Source of the DNA: Eutypa lata
Lineage: Eukaryota; Ascomycota; Sordariomycetes; Xylariales; Diatrypaceae
NCBI GenBank assembly: GCA_022661535.1
Contig: JAKULF010000012.1
Location: 186,001 to 250,000, forward strand
Length of the DNA: 64,000 nt
Direction of reading: 5' to 3'
The notes under the pieces: generated by a model
Told to the model about the DNA's origin: nothing
Databases searched by the model: none
What the model saw: the letters and a program-made list of their open reading frames with translations, nothing else
Made by a program: the position numbers and the translations under genes
Shown: positions 1 through 8,555 of the stretch, in pieces
Layout of the letters: each line of letters opens with the position of its first letter
How positions within the stretch are numbered: position 1 is the first letter of the stretch

Positions 1-320
1 ACTGCCGAGTTCCAGGACAGCACCCATGTGGAGCTAAAGAGACAACTACAGCAGTTTGGAAAGCGAGCCAACGTCACGAGCAATCTGCCCCTTTTCGAGA
101 AGTACCAATTCTTCACCCCAGGTCAGCAGATACATACGTTCCCATCATTTACTACTACTATACTGATGATGATTTTCTAGCCATCTTCATGGGACTCCTT
201 GCCCTGGTCGTCCTTCTTTCTATCCTATACACTGGCATTTCGGCTCTGTCTAGCCTCGAAGTCTCGTACGGTGCATTCGATAAGGAGATGGGCCCTGCTG
301 CCCAAAAGAAGCAGCAGTGA
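1..320 (+). CDS. BIG1: BIG1-like ER membrane protein, C-terminal part (5' end outside window)
   Basis: Only the last two exons are present: 1..121 and 181..320, with an intron at 122..180 (GTCAGC...TTTCTAG). The frame reads through the junction as FFTPAIFMGLLALVVLL. It then gives a single hydrophobic membrane segment and a short cytosolic tail that ends in GPAAQKKQQ before TGA. The short lumenal stretch, YQFFTP box, one membrane helix and KKxx-like lysine tail match the C-terminus of fungal BIG1 proteins. These are type I ER membrane proteins needed for beta-1,6-glucan synthesis and share the Ac45/VOA1-type transmembrane domain. The VOA1 V-ATPase assembly factor is the main alternative, because the tails are similar and the lumenal domain is missing here. 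It converges on TRM112. Confidence 0.72.
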   Translation, partial: CRVPGQHPCGAKETTTAVWKASQRHEQSAPFREVPILHPRSADTYVPIIYYYYTDDDFLAIFMGLLALVVLLSILYTGISALSSLEVSYGAFDKEMGPAAQKKQQ

Positions 321-866
321 GTGTTGGAAAGACATAGTAACGATACAGAATGTGAAGAGAGGGACAGGCCGCAGTGCTAGAACACTGCCGAGTATAATGA
401 AGCCAGGCTGTGTCAAGGCCGAACCGGTAGCCGCGAGATGGCGTCGAGATTGTAGAGCCTTTCAAATATGGGCATATTGGTGGATTCTGACAGAGAGAGA
501 GAGAGAGAGAGTGTGTGTGTACAAGTAAACTGTTATGCAATAGAATTGGACAAACTTTTCCCTTTCCCCCTACTGCCTTCAAACGATCAACCATATGCGA
601 CAGCGTAGTTTCGACGAAGCAGCAACGTGGTTCACCCGTGCTATTTCCCTTTTCCCCTTTCCCTCTTCAGTAGCTTAACTGCCTACCAAACCAGACTCCT
701 GAACGCCCTGCGAAAGCCGGTACTGCCATGTAGTCCCTATTCCACTACGCCACGCATCCATCCATGCAACCCCCCGTCCCATCAGCGTCTACCTAGGTAG
801 CCAGCCCAAGAACCGCCCAACACACACGCTAGCATATTTCCTAGCTGAGACGATGATGGACATCTT
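321..866. other. Intergenic spacer between convergent genes
   Basis: This is 3' flanking DNA for the BIG1-like gene and TRM112. It contains a (GA)n-(GT)n microsatellite at about 490-520 and a TACCTAGGTAG palindrome at about 790. I see no gene in it. Confidence 0.7.
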
Positions 867-1457
867 TCATACCAGGTGACTCGGTAACAAGAAGTTCGCG
901 ATGCCCTCGCGGACAGCGTACTCGTGGCCGCAGTTCCCGCAGACCAGCTTCCCCTCCATGATCTGCGTCTCCATCAGGAGGTTGTGCAAATCCCTGAGCG
1001 TCTTCTCGTCGCTCTGCAGCTCCTCCGTAGTCGGGGGCTGCGGTGGCAGAGCTGGAAAGCCCAACTGAATTATTTCCTCTCTTGTCAGTGAAAGAACCCC
1101 GAAATGCGACAAGAGAGTAAGGAGGTAGGTAGGTAGGTAGGTAGGTATAAGAAATATCATAGATATCTCTATATGTGTAAATGTGTGCATATAGGCAATT
1201 ATGAATGTACATATCTTCATAACATCTATTACAGGAGGGAAGTAAAGCATAAGTATGCAACCCAAACTTACCTCAGTAGCCGTGGTCGACAGCGCAGACC
1301 AATCAATGCGGGGCAGTAGGTTGATCAGGAGCAGAGGGTTGACCTCGATGTCGTCCTGCACCAGCTCGGCGTCCTTGGGATGCAGAGGATACGAGGCGGA
1401 GGAAGTCTTGCAGGCCTTGACCGCGCAGGTAAGGAAGTTTAGACTTAGGACCTTCAT
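867..1457 (-). CDS. TRM112: TRM112, activator subunit of several methyltransferases
   Basis: There are two exons on the minus strand, 1272..1457 and 867..1064, joined in phase 0 to give 127 residues. Trm112 is the small zinc protein that binds and stabilises methyltransferases acting on tRNA (Trm9, Trm11), 18S rRNA (Bud23) and release factor eRF1 (Mtq2). The N-terminus MKVLSLNFLTC carries the zinc pair Cys11 and Cys16. The second pair, Cys104 and Cys107, sits in VCGNCGHEYAV. The C-terminus is the conserved GIANFLLPSHLV. The start is the first ATG of the conserved N-terminus. The 207-base intron (1065..1271) is a multiple of three and has no in-frame stop, so a retained-intron form would insert 69 residues. 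It also contains a (GGTA)n repeat. Identity is secure. Confidence 0.93.
   Translation of the reverse strand: MKVLSLNFLTCAVKACKTSSASYPLHPKDAELVQDDIEVNPLLLINLLPRIDWSALSTTATEVSLGCILMLYFPPVIDVMKICTFIIAYMHTFTHIEISMIFLIPTYLPTYLLTLLSHFGVLSLTREEIIQLGFPALPPQPPTTEELQSDEKTLRDLHNLLMETQIMEGKLVCGNCGHEYAVREGIANFLLPSHLV
1124..1148. repeat. (GGTA)n tetranucleotide microsatellite in the TRM112 intron
   Basis: About six tandem GGTA units are visible on the plus strand, lying wholly inside the TRM112 intron. The unit is the same TAGGTA word that recurs through the spacers of this window. Confidence 0.9.
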
Positions 1458-1951
1458 CTTTTCTTCTCCTTTTTTTTCCGCCTGGTATTTAAGTGTAAGT
1501 GAATTCGTGATTTTGCGAGGAATAATTCGTTTATGAAAGTTTGGCCTTTGAGGTCTGAATTTTTTTTCGAGCTTCTAAGTTTTGCTACGCTTGAGGGTCC
1601 CACATCAACTTTTTGTATAGGTACAATACCATATGTTGGCAGAAATGATAACAAGAAGAGATCCCAGGCCTTCCCTTGAGATGCATTTAAAAAGGTTTAA
1701 CTCGTTATACCAAATTGTATGCTACAATACTATACATGTACTATTTTATTCTGGCTTGAATTACGGTGTATTGTTCGACTATCAGATAGATATACATTCC
1801 CTAGACAGAATCAACCTAGGCTTTCAATATTTGACGGTTCGTGCACATGAACATGCAGCCGCTGTCATGCATACAATAGATAAGTGCCGATTTGAAGTAA
1901 AGGATGCACGAAGATTTATATTTATGGCCATTTGTCATATGTATAGTGTAT
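1458..1951. other. Spacer upstream of TRM112, downstream of cyclophilin B
   Basis: This holds the TRM112 promoter and the cyclophilin 3' flank. It is AT-rich with short T runs near 1475 and 1560. No coding potential is recognised. Confidence 0.6.
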
Positions 1952-3064
1952 CTATGCCATAGACTTCTCGTAACCCTGACTCTCCCGGCTGTTCTTTTGC
2001 GTTGACCAGCGAACGTACATAGCCACAAGTCCAATGATAACGGCGAAGAAGAGAGCCTTCTGGAAGACTGAGTATTCGGCGGACGCCATCGTCTCGTCGA
2101 CAACGACCGGGATCTCCTCGGGGCTCTCCTCGTTGGAGTACCCTGCCGCGAACTCGGCAGTTCCGGATTCACCTACATGTGGGGGGAAAAAAGCATCCGT
2201 ATCAGCAGACCAAAAGATTGTGAGAACGGCAAGACCGGAGAGCCAGGGAGGGAGGGACGGACGAGGGGGGAGAGAGTACGGGAATGACTCTATAGTTCCA
2301 CATGGATACCTTCAGGGGGCACCTCCAGCTCTCCGCTCTTGGCGATCTTGACAGTCTTCTCCGGCTTGTCGCCGGGCTTCGTCTTCACGTTCTCGATCTT
2401 CGTGACGATATCCATGCCCTCAAGGATCTCGCCGAAGACGACGTGGCGGCCGTCGAGCCATCTACCCCTCACGTTAGCAGCCATTCTTCCATGACTATTT
2501 TTTGTCTAGTTTTATCGAAGAGGTGGGAATGCTTACGAGGTAATGACAGTGGTGATGAAGAATTGGGAGCCGTTGGTGTCCTTGCCGGCGTTGGCCATGG
2601 ACAACAGACCGGGCTTGGAGTGCTTGAGCTTGAAGTTCTCGTCGGGGAACTTGTCACCGTAGACTAGAATTGGTCGATCGTCAGCATAGGTCCCTTTGCT
2701 TTAACGTGGCGTGAGGAGCAGCCATTGAATACTTACTGGACTTGCCACCGGTGCCATCGCCCTTGGTGAAGTCACCTCCCTGGATCATGAACTGCTTGAT
2801 GACACGGTGGAAGGTGGAGCCCTCGTAGCCAAAGCCCTTCTCGCCAGTAGCCAGAGCTCGGAAGTTCTCGGTGGTCTCGGGCACGGTCTTGCCGTACAGA
2901 CCAATGACAATTCGGCCCAGAGCCTCATCGCCGTGCTCGATGTCGAAGTAGACCTTGTGGGTGATCTTGGGGCCCTTGGAGGCGGCAGCGGTCTGGGAGA
3001 AGCAGATAACGCCCAGGCCCACCAGCAGCAGGGCGCTGACGAACAGTCGACGAAGGTTGAACAT
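1952..3064 (-). CDS. cypB: Cyclophilin B, ER peptidyl-prolyl cis-trans isomerase, membrane-anchored splice form
   Basis: There are four exons on the minus strand: 2737..3064, 2537..2663, 2310..2461 and 1952..2172, giving 275 residues. The protein should catalyse proline isomerisation in the secretory pathway. An N-terminal signal sequence (about 1-27, [17 protein letters not shown]) precedes a complete cyclophilin domain (about 35-200). The domain has [22 protein letters not shown] and [10 protein letters not shown], so the catalytic Arg, Gln and Trp are present. The last exon adds an acidic linker and one predicted membrane helix near residues 242-256 ([15 protein letters not shown]), ending QGYEKSMA. 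If the last intron (2173..2309) is not removed, exon 3 runs to a TAG at 2290. That gives a 208-residue protein ending HVEL, an HDEL-like ER-retention tail. Both forms look functional. The gene shares a promoter with uS13m. Confidence 0.92.
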
Positions 3065-3499
3065 GCTGGGTTCAATTGGATTTTATAACACAGTTTGATT
3101 TGTAGATACTAGATGCTCCCACTCAATTCCCGGAGGTATGTGAGTGTTCCTCAGAGCGGATTGATGCAAAGAGGAGATCACACAAAGGAAGGGGGTTGAC
3201 AATGGTTGGATTTATTTAACGGCTACGTTTCAACTCCAAGCCGAATGCCTGTCAACGACAGGTACAGGTGCAGTGTGTCCAAAGCCCCTGTACCTTAGTT
3301 ATCGATAACGCGTGGCGGCGTCTCAAGTTCCAGCTCCCACTTAGGGAGGTAAAATGTGGTCTGAGCGCTAACTACCGATTAGGTAATTAATACCGGCTAA
3401 ACTTCTCATCGTCTTTTGGCCCTGGATGGATATCAAAAGGCAAGCAATACTTGCTGGACAGACAATAGAAGCAGTGCCTCCTTTCCCTCCTGGTGCAAT
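3065..3499. promoter_or_regulatory. Divergent promoter region between cypB and uS13m
   Basis: These 435 bases separate two divergent starts. They contain a perfect 8-base inverted repeat, GGTACAGG at 3261..3268 and CCTGTACC at 3287..3294, separated by 18 bases, which could bind a dimeric regulator. There is also a GATAACGCG stretch at about 3303. Function is inferred from position only. Confidence 0.45.
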
Positions 3500-4025
3500 A
3501 TGGTAGGTTACATATCATGTCTTGGGAAGTTTCAGGACGAATTGCTAACATAGCTTTCTAGGTTTTCATTTCAGGCGTGAACTTCCACGAGAGGAAGCTA
3601 GTCAAGGTAAGAGAACCTCGTTGCGATATCTCGACATTCTGCGCCAACCGCCCCCGAACTCTCGCTGTTTGCATCTTCTGTCTAACAGCTTTGATTAGAA
3701 AGCCCTCGAGAGCTTCTATGCCCTCGGACCCCAGACCTCGGCGCGGATATTGGCCAAGTACTGCATACATCCACTCGCCAGATGCGGGACTCTCCCGGTG
3801 AAGACCACCACGGCTTTGACGGCCGAATTATCCACGATGACGATAGAAAACGACGCGAGGCGCTTAGTCCAAGAAAACATAAAACGGCTGCGAGATATGG
3901 GAACGTATAGAGGAAGGCGACACGCCATGGGCCTGCCCGTGCGAGGACAGAACACGAGGACACAGATCGCGACAGCGCGGAAGCTCAATGTGTTGGAGAG
4001 AGGTGGAATAAGCAACCGAGTCTAA
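3500..4025 (+). CDS. SWS2: Mitochondrial small-subunit ribosomal protein uS13m (bacterial S13 family)
   Basis: The exons are 3500..3502, 3562..3606 and 3699..4025, giving 124 residues. This is the S13 protein of the mitochondrial ribosome small-subunit head, which contacts the P-site tRNA and 5S-side bridges. The start MVFISGVNF is the family N-terminus. The C-terminal block [20 protein letters not shown] corresponds to the bacterial LRGLPVRGQRT motif. The first exon contains only the ATG, with donor GTAGGT directly after it, and the second exon encodes 15 residues. All three junctions keep phase 0. The length is that of fungal homologues. Divergent from cypB. Confidence 0.9.
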
Positions 4026-4478
4026 ACTTTTCAAAAAGTTTGCATGCTCATTTATGAGAAATCGACATGTATGATGTAGTGTCTCGGGGGGCACTAAGAA
4101 AGAAGAAACCCTATTGGGAGGCGTTACTTGGCGGCGACTGTTGTTTGTCGACCCCCTATTTCCATCAGGGAAGGGTAGCTGATGTTGTACCTATTATAAC
4201 GCGCTCGATTGGCGTCTGCTGTATAAAATATATATACATCAGTCATGCCAATGCAATATATCTCTAAATAACATCATATTGCTACAACAGTTTCCCATAG
4301 GACATAGTTATCGAGGATAGGCTAGTATGATACCATGAGAGCTACGAGCAGCTTGGAGACTCGATGAATATACATGCCTTTATAATGATGCTTGTAGATG
4401 ATATTTACGGACTAGCTATCATGTGTAAAGTCTATTATCCCGACCACAATACCCAACATAGCCGAACATGCTTCGAAC
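4026..4478. other. Spacer between convergent uS13m and dipeptidase genes
   Basis: This is AT-rich 3' flanking DNA for both genes. No gene or strong repeat is seen. Confidence 0.6.
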
Positions 4479-6150
4479 CTATAGCTCACCATGGAAAACT
4501 TCAGTTCGCAAATTGACAAGGTCATCCTCCAAAATCGGCTCTCCGGCCGCCTGCAAATTAGCGGCTACATCTTCGACGTCCTTCCAGACGCGCAGGACTA
4601 CGCCAAGCATGATTAGTAAATGGATTGCTCAGGGGATCTATGAAAAATCCGCAAGTAGCCTGAAAACTAGCCGAATATGACGAGAAATTCACTTACTGTT
4701 TCCCCCGGCAATCTTAGCTGCGTCTTCATCAGATATACCTCGTTCCAGCAGCTCTGCAAACAAGTCCGGAAACTTAGACACATCGTCTAAGCCGCTCGGC
4801 GTCGACGCGATGCCATCGAAGTCGCTTCCAAGACCAACGTGGTCGTATCCGATGAGATCCCCGATGTAGGTGATGTGGTTGGCCACCTGAGACAGGGTGC
4901 TGTTGTCGGGGTAGAAATCGGGGATCCCGTTCTCATTGCCCGTATCGATGCAGCTGATGAAGTCCGGCGAAAAGTTTACTGTGGATGGGAGAATCAGCTT
5001 AACTAGTCTCGACTGTGGTGGTCTCGAGCGTGACGTTTCTTCTTACTTACCCATGACGATAGAGTTGGTCTGCTTCACGAGCTGCAGCACATCGTCCGGG
5101 ACGTTGCGCGGGTGCGGGCAGAGCGCGTAGGCCGAGCTATGGCTGAACATAATGGGCGCCTTGCTGCCAGCCCAGTCCTCCTCGCCGCCGAGAACGTCAC
5201 GCATAGTGTCGGCGCTGACGTGGGAGAGATCCACGACCATGCCCAGCCTATTCATCTCGTTGATCAGCTCTCTACCCTTGGGCGAAACTCCATTCCAGTA
5301 GGGCGTGGCCTTGCCGAACGGGTCCTCCTGGATGGCGGCGTCGGCGAATATGTTCCCGCAGTTGTGAGTCAGGGTCGAGTAACGGACCCCCCGGGCGTAG
5401 TAGTGGCGCAGGTTGGCGACCGAGTTGCCGATCTGATGGAGCCCTTCGACGCCCAGGGGCGAGATGAGCTTGCCGCCCTTGAAGGCCTCCACGGCAGAAC
5501 TGCTGTCTACGATGCCCGAGAAATCTTGAGGGTAAGCAGCCTGAAGGCGCAACATCACGTCGATCTGCTGATAGGTAAGTTGAACAGCTGACCACCAACG
5601 TTAGCCAAGAACTGAAGCAAGCAACGCGGGACAAGAGAAGGACGAACTAGGAGCGTAGTTCTCATCACTCCAATCGGTACCATTAGCCGGGCATGGCGTG
5701 TAGACGCTCCAGAAGGCGCCTCCGTTCAGGCCCTCTCGGAGCCGAGGTAAGTCGACATGCATCGGGAGCCCGCCATTTTCGAAGGGCTCCGTGAAGTTCT
5801 CTTGGTAGATGTGGTTGTTGTACATATACCGGATGAAGATGGCAAAGTCGTTGTGCCCGTCTGATATCGGGTTAGTTAGCAGCTCGTTATCGGCAAGGGG
5901 GGCCGGGTGCATCCATACCGATCAAAGGCGTCTCTGAGAGTATTTTATGAACTCTATCCTCCACCGTCTTGGGGCTCGAGTGAGAGTAGAGCTGAGCAGC
6001 TGGATGATAGCATCGGGATGCGGGATGGATTAGGGAGCCAAAGAATATGACAGTCACTACAAGTAAAAGACCAATTCCAGTGTACGAAGAACTTCGCCTC
6101 GGGCGGGTAGGTGCCCCGAGGAGAACATCCTCCGAGGGTTGTCGACCCAT
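4479..6150 (-). CDS. Membrane dipeptidase, peptidase family M19
   Basis: There are five exons on the minus strand: 5919..6150, 5648..5860, 5051..5587, 4697..4978 and 4479..4597, giving 460 residues. The family consists of zinc enzymes that hydrolyse dipeptides. Residues about 22-45 form one hydrophobic helix after a basic, Arg-rich start, so the protein is probably a type II membrane protein with its active site outside the cytosol. Zinc ligands are visible as DGHND (His80, Asp82), VVDLSHVS, MFSHSSAYAL and GLGSDFDG. The gene ends in a typical ILRVWKDVEDVA helix. Introns are 54-119 bases with good donors, except the second, which uses GTTCGT. The first ATG is used because it immediately precedes the anchor. 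The family is certain; the substrate is not known. Confidence 0.9.
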
Positions 6151-8555
6151 CTCAATACAAGGTGGGTAGTATAGTCTTTATATCACTAATAGTACAGTTC
6201 CAGGGCTCGATCGATGTACCTATCTCTTACCGCAACTTCTAGTCGAGGTATAGGTATATAATTGAGACTATCCCGAGAGATTGTTTATCTATGTAGTTCG
6301 CCGCGTTGATTATCAATTGACGCGGGAGGCGTCGGCCCCGATAATGCAACGTCCCCCTGCCTCCGTGCCTTGCTTGCTGACTTATCATCCCCAGCCACTG
6401 TCACCTTATAAATAGAGTTGCAGTCGTGATCGAACGAACGGGTATTAAACACTACGTTTTACGAATAGAGCTACATAGATGCAGAGCAAAACGACTCAGT
6501 TATAGCACTTATGAAACACAAACATATATCTTTTGCACTGTCTTTTTATGGTCTCACAGACAACAGTGACATTAGTGTTTCTAACGTTGAATCTAGTATT
6601 TATTGATTTACATTTCAAAGCTACCTTTGTCCTCTATACATAGTTGCAAGACTATCCTGAATATCTTATCCTAAAGAACTCGTACTATGTACGATAGATA
6701 CTTCGTACGTAGACGGCTTTCGGCTAAGCTACAGTACGTATTATTAAATTAACATTTCATTATCCATTATGCCCAAAGCACCCGACTATAAATGACCCAA
6801 CGAAACCAAACCCCCGGCTGCGCTAGTTAAGGAAACGTTTCTATTCTCAGACAAGTGGATCGGAATGAAGGGCAACGTCATCCAGAGACCGTCACCTATG
6901 AACATGAAGCTCCGGTGGTAGCTCCAATGATTATCAAACAAGTCTGTAGGTAGTATGCAGGTATGTGAGCCTCTCTAACGACGCGGGTGATTAATATCTT
7001 TGCTTATGTCGCAGGTATTGGGACCAACGCGCACCAACCAGCAGACACAAACGGGAAAGCAAGCGATCATTCGGTACTAGACCACGTGCTGTTGATGGTC
7101 CTATGAATTCCATAGCCCACGCGAGCTCGGGATATAACTACATGTAGGTCCAGTCTAAATTCCTGGCAGGTCCCGTGGAAACTGATATGGGTAAAATTGG
7201 ATTCGTCATCGGCGTTATGAGTATGGTTAATAACTTCTAGACATTCCTTCCCTAGTATTGACTATTGACTACGCAACTACGCAACTACTCCGGCTGGCTG
7301 GGAGAATCAAATAGTGGTGTTCCGAATAGCCTGACCTACATGTAGTGCCCCCCTCTTCTAGTGTTAACGTGAAATTAAAGGTAATATAGAGAGCATGTAC
7401 CTCCCATGGGATGTTTGGTTTAGGAAATACATCCATAATACGTGTATATATGTTTTGAAGAATTTATTTGTCGTTGTAACAATGAACAGGAGGCAACCGG
7501 CAGCAACCCAAGTACATACATACAATAAGCCCTAGCAAGCGTGGGGCTCTGGGGGCTCAAGAACCCCTGCGTCTTGCAGAAGTGATGTGGGGTCATGTTA
7601 CAGAACACGGGATTCATCTAACCAATAAGATACTATAAACCCTTCAGATTCAAGGGACTGAGGAGGGCCCTTCATACAATTTCTTCACTGGGCTGAGCGG
7701 CCTTCAAGTTACCAGCAATCAACACCTGGTTTAGTTAGGTACTTTAGCTGCTCATGAGGTAGTTTTAAAATGTCCAACTTTTTCAATTTTTTTCTTTTTC
7801 CCTTCTAGTTATGACATGTCTTATATTTATAGGTACTTATTATTAGATCGTATAACTTGCCGGTAGTTAACCTTCTTACCTACATAGATTGGTTCGTTTC
7901 ATTGATTCATTCATTCATTCATCCGTCAGTTTTGTCATTGTTTGACGAGAATTATTCACGACCTCATCCATCCATCCATCCATCCATCCCTTCCTTTGTA
8001 GTAGTCGAAAATCGAACACATCAGCGCTGGTCGACTAGCTGTTACACCCGAAGTTGAAACTAATAATAAAAGTACGTACCAAATTTTCAGCACCTTCGTT
8101 ATGCAACCAGCATACAGCAGCGTCCTACCCAGTTCTATCACCAATAGTTAAACAATACATACATACATACAACCCTTACCTGTACCCATCCATGCCCATA
8201 CCCCTACGCAAACGCCGACGACCTTCTAGTATTAGATAGACAAAAAAAAAAGAGGCAAATCAACGTCAAAGAATTAATAGTTTCTATTCCGCAATTTGTT
8301 TTTCTAAACAGACAGATCAGGGCAGGGCAGGGCTTATGTGATGCTTTAGCCAACCTACATAATATTGTAATACGCCCACCAATTGAAGCCGGCCTCAACT
8401 TAAAATTCTGGTACCACACGCCACACTACCTGATTTACCTGACTACCTGGGACTACACGTTTTCGCAAGCTTGAAGCTTTAACTTAAAGTCTACACGGCA
8501 TCAACTCTATTTCGACTTCTATATTGATACCCAGTCGCGCGCAACTTCTTTCATC
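6151..8555. other. 2.4-kb spacer with microsatellites
   Basis: This is the shared upstream region of the dipeptidase and RhoGAP genes. It contains CATT tetranucleotide repeats at about 7901-7925, CATC repeats at 7966-7990 and CATA repeats at 8157-8170. No coding region is supported. Confidence 0.6.
7901..7990. repeat. CATT and CATC tetranucleotide microsatellites
   Basis: ATTC/CATT units run at about 7901-7922, followed by about six CATC units at 7966-7990. They are simple tandem repeats in non-coding DNA. Confidence 0.85.

Noticed and set aside
2290..2484. Treating the 64-codon frame ending HVEL as a separate gene
   Set aside because: It continues exon 3 of cyclophilin B; the frame and family alignment show it is the intron-retention end of that gene.
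5112..5591. A 159-codon ORF on the plus strand
   Set aside because: It is antisense to the dipeptidase exon, has no family features and follows from the codon bias of the real gene.
7901..8170. Tetranucleotide arrays considered as CRISPR or satellite DNA
   Set aside because: The units are four bases with no spacers; they are ordinary microsatellites in a eukaryotic genome.
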